Source: Candidatus Zixiibacteriota bacterium
GTDB lineage: Bacteria > Zixibacteria > MSB-5A5 > WJJR01
Direction: 5' to 3'
NCBI GenBank assembly: GCA_040752595.1
Contig: JBFMGX010000032.1
Coordinates: 1-64,000, forward strand
DNA: 64,000 bases
Positions 30,092-38,706 of this stretch are shown piece by piece. Below the pieces are notes generated by a model. It did not search any database. It worked only from the letters and a program-made list of their open reading frames with translations, and was not told the DNA's origin. Within the stretch, counting starts at the first letter, position 1; the number at the start of each line of letters is the position of its first letter. A program made the translations under genes and the position numbers.

Positions 30092-31094
30092 GGTCCAGCC
30101 CTGCCTCGGTGAAGGCGGCAAGCGCCGCATCGTATTCCGCCGTTGTCAAACGCCGCGCCAGACTGCGGTCTGATTCGGCGCGATAGGCCGGGAAGTACTG
30201 GCTCATCACGCTGACGGCCGTCTCCGTGGATACCTCGCGCGCGAGGAACTCGAAGACGGCCCGCGAACCGGCCAAGCCATCCGGGAGAACCAGGTGGCGC
30301 ACCAGGAGGCCGCGTCTGGCCACTCCCCCCGCGTCCAATGCGAGTGTGCCGACTTGACGGTGCATCTCGATGATCGCGGCCCGGTTCACCGCCGGATAGT
30401 CGGCCGCCTTGGAATAGCGACGCGCCGGGCCGGCTTCTGCGTAACGCATGTCGGCCAAGTAGATGTCGACAAGCCCCTCAAGCAAGCGCAACGTCTCGAC
30501 CCGCTCGTAACCGGATGTGTTCCAGACGATGGGAATCTGCAGCCCGGATCGACGCGCCTCCAGGATGGCATCGATCAGCGCCGGAGTATGATGCGTGGGT
30601 GTCACGAAGTTTATGTTGTGCGCGCCGGCCGATTCCAACTCGCGCATGATCGCAACCATCCGGCCGACCGTCATTGTCTCCCCGACCCCCAATTGCGAGA
30701 TGGGGTAGTTCTGGCAGTACAGGCAGCGGAGCGAACACCCGGATAAGAAGATCGTTCCCGAGCCGCCGAAGCCGGAGATGGGAGGTTCCTCGCCATGATG
30801 GAGATTCCAACTCGCGACCGTGAGATTGCCGCCGCTGCGGCAAGTACCCGTGTCGCCGGCCAGACGAGCGGCGCCGCACAGGCGGGGGCACACTTCACAA
30901 CTTGCGAGCATCGCGTGGGCCTGCCGGGAACGGGATGCCGCTTCCGCCGACAACGGATCGAGGCGCCAGGGCCAGCCATCCATGGTGCGGGCCATCTCCC
31001 GATGTTGGCGTACTGGTGCCGACACGCCGGTGTCCGGTGACAGGATCGTCGTCACTGACGCCGGAACCGCATGTGCTGCTTGAGAGTTCCGCAT
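30069..31094 (-). CDS. Radical SAM protein, PflA/AmrS-related (COG1313-like)
   Basis: The 341-residue protein has the radical SAM cluster motif SGCSLRCLYCQNY (CxxxCxxC). It also has an N-terminal cysteine group CEVCPRLCGAARLAGDTGTC like that of AmrS and PflX-type proteins. TPTHHTPALIDAILEARRSG and WNTSGYERVETLRLLEG are typical of the uncharacterised COG1313 group; the substrate is unknown. The gene starts 4 bp after the sirtuin stop and overlaps the TPR gene, so it is in the sirtuin-pyrD operon. The first 35 residues are not conserved-looking, and a later start near 30983-30995 cannot be excluded. Confidence 0.85.
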   Translation of the reverse strand: MRNSQAAHAVPASVTTILSPDTGVSAPVRQHREMARTMDGWPWRLDPLSAEAASRSRQAHAMLASCEVCPRLCGAARLAGDTGTCRSGGNLTVASWNLHHGEEPPISGFGGSGTIFLSGCSLRCLYCQNYPISQLGVGETMTVGRMVAIMRELESAGAHNINFVTPTHHTPALIDAILEARRSGLQIPIVWNTSGYERVETLRLLEGLVDIYLADMRYAEAGPARRYSKAADYPAVNRAAIIEMHRQVGTLALDAGGVARRGLLVRHLVLPDGLAGSRAVFEFLAREVSTETAVSVMSQYFPAYRAESDRSLARRLTTAEYDAALAAFTEAGLDHGYCQEY

Positions 31095-31098
31095 TGGG

Positions 31099-31923
31099 CT
31101 ATCCGCTCATCGGCAATCCCATTCGCGCCGAGATCGCGGGGAGATACTCGCCGGCGGGTCCCCGCAGGACCACATCAAAGATATCGGACAGTTCCGTCGG
31201 CTCAGGATTGACCTCGACGACGAATGCCCCGGCATTTCGGGCCACCTGTACCAGCCCCGCAGCGGGATAGACAACGCCGGATGTGCCGACGGAGAAGAAC
31301 ACTTCTGCAGTTGCGGCGGCCTCTCCCGATTGTTCTAAGACGTCGGTGGGCAAAAGTTCCCCGAACCAGACAACATCGGGACGCTGCCGACCGCCGCAGG
31401 GACAACGCGGGACGGCATTGGCGTTGCCTGCAGGAGTGCTTTCGGAGGATGCATGATCACCGACCACGGTCGGTGGTACTTCCTGCTGGGGCAAGGGAGC
31501 GAGTTGGGAGTCATCGAGCACCGTGCCGCAACGCTGGCACCGGGATCGGAAGATGTTGCCGTGCAACTCCAAGACCCTCTTTGAGCCGGCACGGCGGTGC
31601 AAGCCGTCCACGTTCTGCGTCACCAGCGTGAAATGGGGAAAGTGCCTCTCCCAGCGGGCCAGGGCGCGATGCGCGGGGTTGGGCTCGGCTTTGCGCACCA
31701 ACTCTCGCCGGTAGATATACCAGTCCCAGACCATCCGGGGGTCGCGGGCGAATGCCTCAGGCGTCGCCAGCTCCTCTGGGCGGTAACTCCGCCAGAGACC
31801 TCCGGCGCCACGAAACGTCGGGACGCCACTCTCGGCGGAGACACCGGCACCGGTGAGCACAACGACTCTGGCGGCCGTGGTCAGGACCTCCAGCAGCCGG
31901 TCCGGGATGGCCGCTGTCTGCAT
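31099..31923 (-). CDS. NAD-dependent protein deacylase, sirtuin class III-like
   Basis: The 274-residue protein has GAGVSAESGVPTFRGAGGLW (NAD site), TQNVDGLHRRAGS (catalytic His in LELHGNIF) and a four-Cys zinc site (RCQRCG and PRCPCGG). The YxxR pattern in WDWYIYRRELV corresponds to the Tyr/Arg pair that SIRT5 and CobB use to bind succinyl or malonyl groups, so it is probably a desuccinylase/demalonylase. The first of at least five minus-strand genes ending in pyrD. ATG 31923 is preferred over 31959 because homology begins soon after it. Confidence 0.92.
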   Translation of the reverse strand: MQTAAIPDRLLEVLTTAARVVVLTGAGVSAESGVPTFRGAGGLWRSYRPEELATPEAFARDPRMVWDWYIYRRELVRKAEPNPAHRALARWERHFPHFTLVTQNVDGLHRRAGSKRVLELHGNIFRSRCQRCGTVLDDSQLAPLPQQEVPPTVVGDHASSESTPAGNANAVPRCPCGGRQRPDVVWFGELLPTDVLEQSGEAAATAEVFFSVGTSGVVYPAAGLVQVARNAGAFVVEVNPEPTELSDIFDVVLRGPAGEYLPAISARMGLPMSG

Positions 31924-32124
31924 GACCGCGAATATACGAATGGGTCGACCCAACCGCAAACCGGTCGGGGTCCGAGGGGTAGGCGACGGGGCGTGTTCGG
32001 GAATGGATGCTCAGTTCAGATGAGTCGCTGTGCCGCGGGCATGCAGAATGAACTCATGAAGAACTCCCAACCGAATCACCGGGCCGCGTCACTTGCCGGG
32101 GTCATGGAACTGACTCAGCGCGAT

Positions 32125-32424
32125 CTAGCGAAAGAGGATGCGCAGCTTGTCCCAATCGGAGACATCGGCTGGGTTCGGGATCGAGCGGACCGAGAGGTAT
32201 GCCTCGCCCATCCTCTTGTGGTATTCGAGTGAGTCGGCACTGACCACGGACTGAACGGGGCCGATTGATCCCGTGTCCGCCGCCGAGAGTCCGCTTGCGG
32301 GCATGGATCCGGTCGGATCACCCGGCATGGCGTTTCGTGGCGATGGACCCAGCCCGCCCTGCAGGATCGGCATGATCCCGATCGCGAAGGCGACGACCAG
32401 CAAGACTCGGGTGGCTTTGTGCAT
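32125..32424 (-). CDS. Small secreted protein of unknown function
   Basis: The 99-residue product begins with a clear signal peptide (MHKATRVLLVVAFAIGIMPI) and a P/G/S/A-rich mature part, ending in DWDKLRILFR. I recognise no family. It follows rex by 30 bp on the same strand. The ribosome binding site is weak (GGCAGG next to the ATG). The signal peptide and position are the only evidence that it is real. The 200 bp between it and the sirtuin gene hold nothing else that I can support. Confidence 0.55.
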   Translation of the reverse strand: MHKATRVLLVVAFAIGIMPILQGGLGPSPRNAMPGDPTGSMPASGLSAADTGSIGPVQSVVSADSLEYHKRMGEAYLSVRSIPNPADVSDWDKLRILFR

Positions 32425-32454
32425 CCTGCCGATAGCTTGTCTCCGATTCCTCCT

Positions 32455-33156
32455 CTATGTCAGAGCGGCGGTCCGCACCTGACGATGGGCGAGGTGGAAG
32501 GAGAGAAACTCCAATTCGATGGCCATGTTTTCGGCGCGCACGATGACGTCGGGCGGGACCCGCAGACTCACCGGCGCGAAATTGAGAATCGACTTGATGC
32601 CGGCGGCGACGACCAGGTCGCAGATGGCCTGGGCATTGGCCGACGGGACGGCAATGATCATGATCGACAGCTTGCGCTTGCGGACTTCGGAGGCCAGATC
32701 GCGGATATCGGCAATGACGATTCCCTTGTGGTTCGATCCGATCTTCCGCTGATCGTTGTCAAACAGCGCCCGGATGATAAATCCCTGCTTCTGAAACTCC
32801 TTGTATGACACGAGGGCGGAGCCCAGATGTCCGACACCGATCAGCCCCACATTCCATTCGTGGTCGATGCCGAGGATTTTGGCAATGCGCCCCTTGAGCT
32901 CAGAGGCGGGGTAGCCCAATCCGCGCGTGCCGAACGATCCGAAGGACGATAGGTCCTTGCGCACCTGCGCCGGGGTCAGTTTCTCCCGGTCGGCCAACTC
33001 CTGTGAGTTGACCGTATAGTACCCTTCGGCCTCCAAGGCGACCAGCGTGCGGTAGTACACGGAGAGGCGATGGATCGTCGACTCGGATACCCGTCGGCGA
33101 AAGAGCGGTATGGTGCCGCCGCTCGTCGTCTTACGGCTGCGCCGCGGTCTCATCAT
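32455..33156 (-). CDS. rex: Redox-sensing transcriptional repressor Rex
   Basis: The 233-residue protein has an N-terminal winged helix (RLSVYYRTLVALEAEGYYTV, KDLSSFGSFGTRGLGY) and a Rossmann NADH-binding domain (VGLIGVGHLGSALVSY). This is the standard Rex layout, which releases DNA when NADH/NAD+ rises. GGAGG six bases upstream of ATG 33156 fixes the start; an open extension to 33441 is unrelated. It is encoded 134 bp after ppdK on the same strand, so energy status may feed back on that enzyme. Confidence 0.95.
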   Translation of the reverse strand: MMRPRRSRKTTSGGTIPLFRRRVSESTIHRLSVYYRTLVALEAEGYYTVNSQELADREKLTPAQVRKDLSSFGSFGTRGLGYPASELKGRIAKILGIDHEWNVGLIGVGHLGSALVSYKEFQKQGFIIRALFDNDQRKIGSNHKGIVIADIRDLASEVRKRKLSIMIIAVPSANAQAICDLVVAAGIKSILNFAPVSLRVPPDVIVRAENMAIELEFLSFHLAHRQVRTAALT

Positions 33157-33290
33157 GCAATGCCTCCGATTCCCGGTAGGGTTGGCTGACTCTGAATTCC
33201 GACGATCAATGCCTGATCGCCATCGACCTCTGGTCCATCGAAGTGGAGCCGCCGTCGGCGACTCCGCGTTCCCTGTGATCGCGGGACTCG

Positions 33291-36230
33291 TTACTTGGTG
33301 GCGTCGGTACCTCCACCCAGCGCCGCCTGTGCCGCTGCCAGCCGCGCGATCGGCACACGGTACGGCGAACAACTCACGTACGCCAGCTTCAGACGATGGC
33401 AGAAGGCGATCGTCGCGGGGTCGCCGCCGTGCTCGCCGCAAATCCCGATCTTCAACTCCGGATTCGTGGTGCGTCCCCTCTCCGTGGCCAATTCCACCAA
33501 CTGCCCCACGCCGTCCAGATCGAGGGTGACGAAGGGGTCGGCCGGATAGATCCCCTTGTCCTGGTAAAGCTGCATGAACTTCCCGGCATCGTCGCGCGAA
33601 AGTCCCATCGTCATCTGTGTCAGGTCGTTTGTGCCGAAGCTGAAGAAGTCGGCGGCGGCGGCAATCTTGTCGGCCATCAGCGCGGCCCGCGGCACCTCGA
33701 TCATCGTGCCGACACGGTAGTCGACGCGTTGTTTGCGCTTCTTGAAGACATCCTCGGCGACCGCCTCGACGATGTCCCGCTGATTCTGCAATTCCGCCAC
33801 CGTTCCCACCAGCGGGATCATCACCTCCGGATGCACGTCGATGCCTTCCTTGGCCAGGTCACAGGCGGCGGTGAAGAGCGCCCGCGCCTGCATCTCGGTG
33901 ATCTCCGGATAGGCGATGCCGAGACGGCAACCGCGGTGCCCCAGCATCGGATTGACCTCGGTCAACTGGCTGAGGCGCTCCAGGGTCTTTTCTTTGAGGG
34001 CAATGTCCTCTTTGATCGCCAGCGATTCCTCATAGGAGGCCTGTTCCTCCTTGGCCTTCAGGGCGGCGATGGCCGCCTGAATCTCCTCCCGCCGGGGCAG
34101 AAACTCATGCAGGGGTGGATCGAGCGTGCGGATCGTCACCGGCCGCCCCGCCATGGCGCGGAAGATTCCCTTGAAGTCCGTGCGCTGGAAGGGGAGCAGA
34201 CGATTGAGGGCCAACTGACGATCCTCGGCCGTGTCCGCCAGAATCATCCTCTGAATGTGCGCCAGACGGTCGGGTGCGAAGAACATATGCTCGGTGCGGC
34301 ACAGGCCGATTCCCTCGGCGCCGAACCGGACCGCGCGTTCGGCATCCTCGGGCGTGTCGGCATTCGTGCGCACGCCCAAATGCCGCTTGGCGTCAGCCCA
34401 TGACATCAGCGTGACGAACTCCGGCGACAGCTCCGGTTCGATGGTCGGGACTTCGCCCAGCATGACTGCGCCGGTCGAACCGTCCAGAGTAATCACCTGT
34501 TTCTCGCGGACGATGGTCGGACCGACCGCGAACGTCTTGCGTTCCTCGTTGACACGGACCGATTCGGCGCCGGCGACGCAGCACTTCCCCATGCCGCGGG
34601 CGACGACGGCGGCATGGGAGGTCATGCCGCCCCGTGTGGTCAGGATCCCGACGGCCGCCGCCATCCCCTGGATATCATCCGGATTGGTTTCGGAGCGGAC
34701 CAGAATGACCTTTTCCCCCTTGGCGGCCATCGCCACCGCATCCTCGGCGGTAAAGACGACCTTGCCGGCGGCCGCTCCCGGCGATGCCGCCAGTCCCCGT
34801 ACGATCGGGGACACCGTCGCCGCGGGATCGAGCCGCGGATGCAGCAACTGGTCGAGGTCTTCGGGACGGATGCGTTGCAGCGCCTCTTCCTGTGTAATCA
34901 GTTTCTCCTTGACCATGTCGACGGCGATCTTGACCGCCGCCTGCGCGGTGCGCTTGCCGGTTCGCGTCTGCAACATGAACAAGGTGCCGTTCTGGATTGT
35001 GAACTCGAAATCCTGCACGTCGCGGTAGTGGGCCTCCAGATGGGAGGTGATCTCCTTCAGTTGCCGGTACACATCCGGCATCAACTCGGCCAATTCGCTG
35101 ATCGGTCGCGGGGTGCGAATGCCGGCGACAACGTCTTCACCCTGCGCGTTGGTCAGGAACTCCCCATAGAACTCGCGCGCCCCGGTCGAAGGATTGCGGG
35201 TGAAACCGACGCCGGTGGCGGACTCCTCGCCGGTGTTGCCGAAGACCATCGCCTGGATGTTGACGGCGGTGCCCAGATCCGAGGGTATGTCGTGCAGCTT
35301 ACGGTAGGCGATGGCACGCGGATTGTTCCACGACTTGAACACGGCCTCGATGGCCATTATGAGCTGTGTCCACGGTTCGTCAGGGAATGCCTCCTGCGTG
35401 TGGCGATGGACGATCTTCTTGTAGCCGGCGATGATCTCGCGCAGGTTGTCCACCGACAGAGAGGCATCGCGCTTGACCCGGCTGGCTTTCTTGCGCTGCT
35501 CGATGATCTCCTCGAAGACGTCCTTGTCCATGCCGAGGACGACATTGGAGAACATCTGAATGAAGCGACGGTACGAATCATACACGAATCGGGGATTGCC
35601 GGTCTCGGCAATCAGCGCGTTCACCGTTTTGTCGTTCAACCCCAGATTGAGGACGGTGTCCATCATGCCCGGCATGGAGAATTTGGCGCCGGATCGGACC
35701 GAGACCAGAAGCGGTTTCTCGGCGCCGCCGAAACGCCGTCCCATGGCGCGCTCGACTTTGGCCATGTGCTCCTTGAGCCCCGGCTTCAACGATGGCGGGA
35801 TGCGCATGCGGTTGGCATAGAAGACATTGCAGGCCTCGGTCGTAATCGTAAACCCGGGCGGTACGGGGAGATCGGCCTTGGCCATGCCTGCCAAGCCGGC
35901 ACCCTTGCCGCCCAACAGGTCCCGCATCGTGGCATCGGCTTCGACTTCACCGGGGACGAAGGAGTAGATCAACTTGGCGTTTTCATCAATTCGTGACGGC
36001 GTGCTGGGCAACGCCGTTGACTTCGATGCTGCGATTCTCGCTGCTATTGTCATACGAGTCCGGGGCTGAGCATGACCTGCCACGGGTGCCGCAACGGGCG
36101 AAGCGGCTGGCGATTTGGCAATCCGTGATGCTGTTCTTGGGGACCTTTCCTTCGACTTGGCACGAGTACGTGCCACAGTCTCTTTGTTGCCCTTCGCCTT
36201 GCCTCGTCTTGGTTCCGCCTTCTTCGCCAT
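33291..36230 (-). CDS. ppdK: Pyruvate phosphate dikinase
   Basis: The 979-residue enzyme interconverts pyruvate, ATP and Pi with PEP, AMP and PPi. Seen are the ATP-grasp region (GGKGAGLAGMAKADLPVPPG, SVRSGAKFSMPGMMDTVLNL), the swivelling phospho-His domain (GGMTSHAAVVARGMGKCC) and the PEP-binding barrel (GHRGCRLGI, FFSFGTNDLTQMTMG, GICGEHGGDP). The core begins near residue 80. The first 75 residues are a K/R/A/P-rich tail (KKAEPRRGKAKG, KSPAASPVAAPVAGHAQP) not found in the usual enzyme of about 870-900 residues. GGAGG four bases before ATG 36230 supports this longer start. Confidence 0.95.
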   Translation of the reverse strand: MAKKAEPRRGKAKGNKETVARTRAKSKERSPRTASRIAKSPAASPVAAPVAGHAQPRTRMTIAARIAASKSTALPSTPSRIDENAKLIYSFVPGEVEADATMRDLLGGKGAGLAGMAKADLPVPPGFTITTEACNVFYANRMRIPPSLKPGLKEHMAKVERAMGRRFGGAEKPLLVSVRSGAKFSMPGMMDTVLNLGLNDKTVNALIAETGNPRFVYDSYRRFIQMFSNVVLGMDKDVFEEIIEQRKKASRVKRDASLSVDNLREIIAGYKKIVHRHTQEAFPDEPWTQLIMAIEAVFKSWNNPRAIAYRKLHDIPSDLGTAVNIQAMVFGNTGEESATGVGFTRNPSTGAREFYGEFLTNAQGEDVVAGIRTPRPISELAELMPDVYRQLKEITSHLEAHYRDVQDFEFTIQNGTLFMLQTRTGKRTAQAAVKIAVDMVKEKLITQEEALQRIRPEDLDQLLHPRLDPAATVSPIVRGLAASPGAAAGKVVFTAEDAVAMAAKGEKVILVRSETNPDDIQGMAAAVGILTTRGGMTSHAAVVARGMGKCCVAGAESVRVNEERKTFAVGPTIVREKQVITLDGSTGAVMLGEVPTIEPELSPEFVTLMSWADAKRHLGVRTNADTPEDAERAVRFGAEGIGLCRTEHMFFAPDRLAHIQRMILADTAEDRQLALNRLLPFQRTDFKGIFRAMAGRPVTIRTLDPPLHEFLPRREEIQAAIAALKAKEEQASYEESLAIKEDIALKEKTLERLSQLTEVNPMLGHRGCRLGIAYPEITEMQARALFTAACDLAKEGIDVHPEVMIPLVGTVAELQNQRDIVEAVAEDVFKKRKQRVDYRVGTMIEVPRAALMADKIAAAADFFSFGTNDLTQMTMGLSRDDAGKFMQLYQDKGIYPADPFVTLDLDGVGQLVELATERGRTTNPELKIGICGEHGGDPATIAFCHRLKLAYVSCSPYRVPIARLAAAQAALGGGTDATK

Positions 36231-36282
36231 CGTTCCTCCAAGAACAAGCCAGCGATCGTTCACGATTCCTTGTCGGCGACGG

Positions 36283-36310
36283 GTAACTAATTGATAGTTA
36301 ACCGATTAAC
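36283..36310. promoter_or_regulatory. AT-rich overlapping palindromes upstream of ppdK
   Basis: GTAACTA (36283-36289) and TAGTTAAC (36295-36302) form one imperfect inverted repeat; GTTAA (36297-36301) and TTAAC (36306-36310) form a second. They lie 53-80 bp upstream of the ppdK ATG in otherwise GC-rich DNA, a fitting place for an operator. I cannot assign the regulator; the known Rex site (TTGTGA/TCACAA type) is not what is seen. Confidence 0.4.
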
Positions 36311-36382
36311 GCCTCCGCCGATCTCCGGCACACGGTAAGTTACTGGCAGATCGACCGTTGGGCAAGTGGTTTTGCAGAACAG

Positions 36383-36402
36383 AAACCCCGCCGAAGCGGG
36401 GT
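36383..36402 (-). terminator. Candidate intrinsic terminator of the small basic ORF
   Basis: On the minus strand ACCCCGC-TTCG-GCGGGGT followed by TTCTGTT forms a strong tetraloop hairpin with a short T-rich tail, about 50 bp after the small ORF's stop and 150 bp before ppdK. Confidence 0.55.
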
Positions 36403-36449
36403 CTGCAAAGTCGACGGGGTCTGGGAAGCCCCGAAGCTGGTGCCGTGCT

Positions 36450-36791
36450 TCACATGGTGAAGAGGCGTTCCCCTGAAAGGATCTTGTCGAGCATCTTCAA
36501 GGTCTTCTCCACCGGGGAATGCATGATGTCATGCGTGTTGAATGTGCTCTTGATCGAGTATTTCTTGGGCAGTCCTTCCGGAACATCATCCGGTCCGACT
36601 GGAGCCCGTCGGCTCGTGGCAACCACTTTGATGACTGTCTTCTGCCCCAGAGGCTCGGTCATTCGCTTCTTCTTCGCTCTTGCCGGGGTACCGACCCCGG
36701 TTGCACTTCGTGCGACCGCTGACTTGCCTGCTATTCCGTTCTCTCCCTTCACTTTCCTTGCGGTTGGCTTCTCAACCCTCGAATCGCCCAC
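36450..36791 (-). CDS. Small basic protein of unknown function
   Basis: The 113-residue product starts with GTG at 36791, about six bases after GGGAGGT. The first half is rich in Lys, Ala, Gly and Arg (KPTARKVKGENGIAGKSAVA, ARAKKKRMTEPLG), similar in style to the N-terminal tail of PPDK. The second half (KKYSIKSTFNTHDIMHSPVE, KTLKMLDKILSGERLF) looks folded. No family is recognised. The good ribosome binding site and the terminator after it favour a real gene. It is transcribed towards ppdK. Confidence 0.55.
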   Translation of the reverse strand: MGDSRVEKPTARKVKGENGIAGKSAVARSATGVGTPARAKKKRMTEPLGQKTVIKVVATSRRAPVGPDDVPEGLPKKYSIKSTFNTHDIMHSPVEKTLKMLDKILSGERLFTM

Positions 36792-37487
36792 TGTCCACCT
36801 CCCTGGAAGTGAGCCGGGATCTGTCCCCCCGGTCGGTGTGGAGTAACGACGCTGCGGTAGTGGTAATGGTGTTGATGCATGGCATCACGCAGTACTGTGG
36901 CTAACGATCATACAAACAAGGAGATATGAATGTCAACAAGAATCCCGTCGAGGACTGAGTCTGTTTGAGATTTCCACGTCGACGCTACTCACTTTACATC
37001 AGCGAGTTATGATGCCCATCCGGGCGACACTGCTCCCTCTGCCTCCGGCGGCGACGCCAGAGACAATCATGCTATCTTTTTTTGGGCTGAACCGCTTACG
37101 TACGCCCCGGTTGGTCCGTGCCGCCCCGTCTGCTGCGCAAAGCCGGTACAACCCCCCTCACCTGTGATACTCCCATGAACCGCAGAAAGTTGTAGGAAAT
37201 CGCCTTGTCGACCTTGCAATCTCTTGGCAGCCCGACCGCAGCCATGGCTTGCGCCGCAAGGCCTGTCCCTTCGGGCGATTCGTGTGATTGACGATGTTCC
37301 TCGGCTTCGCGTTATTGGTCCACGTGCCACTCAGATTCTGTTGCATGCTTCGCGGAGAATGGTCGCGACGGGATTCTGTCTGTGGGCCAGGGGCTGAGGC
37401 CCCTTGTATGCCGGACCATGCAGGAGTGGTTGTGAGTTGTAAGATCTTTCGTATGGCGTGGCGAGTTGGGGCTCGGGGTCGAATGAG
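36792..37487. other. Gene-poor interval
   Basis: This 696-bp stretch has no gene that I can support. Near 36918 AAGGAGATATGAATG looks like a ribosome binding site and start, but both ATGs there give only 10-12 codons. A minus-strand frame (37158-37574) encodes a short Arg/Asn-rich peptide without family features and overlaps the PfpI gene. A palindrome of the GGGGCTGAGGCCCC type lies at 37389-37407. GC content is lower than in the neighbouring genes, so it may be decayed DNA. Confidence 0.5.
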
Positions 37488-37997
37488 ATGAAGACAGTCG
37501 GGATATTGGTCGAGAGCGACTATCAGACTCTGGAAGTCTGGTACCCACTTTATCGACTGCGGGAAGCGGGCCATCGGGTCGTAGTCATCGGCACCGGCTC
37601 GGCGAGCAGTTACCTGAGCAAGAATGGTTACCCCATCAAGGCCGAGCGCGTGGCCGACGAAGTGAATACCTCAGACCTTGATGCGATCGTCATCCCCGGC
37701 GGCTGGGCGCCGGATCATCTGCGACGATACCCTGGGGTTGTTGAACTCGTGCGCCAGATGCATGCCGCCGGCAAACCGGTCGCAGCGATCTGCCATGCGG
37801 GGTGGGTTTTGGTTTCCGCGGGGATTCTGCGCGGCAAACGGGCAACCTCGTATGTCGCGATCCAGGACGACATGATCGCCGCCGGGGCGCAGTGGGTCGA
37901 CGCCGAGTGCGTGGTTGATGGAAATCTGATCACGGCGCGGATGCCCGATGATCTACCCGCATTCATGCGGGCGCTGCTGGCGACGGTGGAATCGTAG
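37488..37997 (+). CDS. DJ-1/PfpI-family protein
   Basis: The 169-residue protein has the glutamine-amidotransferase-like fold. The nucleophile elbow is AAICHAGWVLVSAG (Cys-His), preceded by DAIVIPGGWAPDHLRRYP and the acid residue in VGILVESDYQTLEVWYP. This is the PfpI/YhbO type, reported as stress-related deglycase or peptidase activity; the exact reaction is debated. ATG 37488 opens the conserved strand; an in-frame start at 37458 is less likely. The stop TAG is the second to fourth bases of a GTAGGGTGGGTGC repeat. Confidence 0.9.
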   Translation: MKTVGILVESDYQTLEVWYPLYRLREAGHRVVVIGTGSASSYLSKNGYPIKAERVADEVNTSDLDAIVIPGGWAPDHLRRYPGVVELVRQMHAAGKPVAAICHAGWVLVSAGILRGKRATSYVAIQDDMIAAGAQWVDAECVVDGNLITARMPDDLPAFMRALLATVES

Positions 37998-38042
37998 GGT
38001 GGGTGCTTTGCACCCACCATCAGGGGGCTGAAAGCCCCCTGT
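37994..38042. repeat. GGTGGGTGC hairpin and AGGGGGCT palindrome
   Basis: GTGGGTGC-TTT-GCACCCAC (stem 37999-38017) begins with GTAG, which supplies the PfpI stop codon. It is followed by AGGGGGCTGAAAGCCCCCT (38022-38040), a variant of the ACAAGGGGCT palindrome. The same order of elements is seen at 25340-25415. Confidence 0.8.
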
Positions 38043-38111
38043 CCGCAATGATCTCTTGAGTATGCATGAATGTCTTGAATCGCCAGATGCATCCCGTACG
38101 CTGAGGCGTGA

Positions 38112-38663
38112 ATGGCAGGTGCATTCACCATCGACCCCATCGCCGGATTCCCACCGCGCATCGGATCGTACCTCGCCCAGATGGAGGATGTCCGTCGCCG
38201 AACGCTGAAATACGTCGAGGGATTGACGCCCGAGCAGTTGTCGTGGTATCCGCAACCGAACGTGGAATCGATCGGCACGCTGCTGTTGCATATCGCCGCG
38301 GTGGAATGCTCCTGGATCGGTGAGGACATCATGCGGCGCACGATGGGGGATGAGTGGAAGATCGCGCTGCCGATCCGCTTGGGCATTCCGCAAGTGACCG
38401 GCCAGCCATTGGCGTTCTTCCTGAATACGTTACGGGCCGTGCGCGAGCAAACCAAGGCCGATCTGGCGTCGTTGACGGACGACGATCTTGGCCGTCTGGT
38501 CGCGCCGCTGGACCCCGGCCCTTCGAGCAGCCCCGATCACCGTTTTACGATCGAGTGGATTCTCTATCACATCATCGAGCATGAGGCGCATCACAAGGGA
38601 CAGATCGCAGTGATGAAGCGGTTGCTGCCGCCATGGGACAACGGGACCGGTCTCAGGCAGTGA
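38112..38663 (+). CDS. DinB-like four-helix metalloprotein
   Basis: The 183-residue protein has the DinB/YfiT bundle with its metal-binding histidines: TLLLHIAAVECSWIGED and WILYHIIEHEAHHKGQIAVM. The family includes bacillithiol and mycothiol S-transferases and many uncharacterised stress proteins; the substrate is unknown here. ATG 38112 follows GAGGCGTGA. It begins a plus-strand run of DinB, GDPD and AmrS genes with short gaps. Confidence 0.88.
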   Translation: MAGAFTIDPIAGFPPRIGSYLAQMEDVRRRTLKYVEGLTPEQLSWYPQPNVESIGTLLLHIAAVECSWIGEDIMRRTMGDEWKIALPIRLGIPQVTGQPLAFFLNTLRAVREQTKADLASLTDDDLGRLVAPLDPGPSSSPDHRFTIEWILYHIIEHEAHHKGQIAVMKRLLPPWDNGTGLRQ

Positions 38664-38706
38664 ATAGTGCGAGGACGGCGATCTGGCTGCCCATATTCCA
38701 CATATC

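Noticed and set aside
36918-36968. AAGGAGATATGAATG as a start of a small gene or leader peptide
   Set aside because: Both ATGs reach stops after 10-12 codons, and no attenuator-like structure or downstream plus-strand gene follows at a suitable distance.
37158-37574. A minus-strand frame encoding an Arg/Asn-rich peptide
   Set aside because: It overlaps the PfpI gene, lacks a ribosome binding site and family features; the spacer could be decayed coding DNA but I cannot name it.
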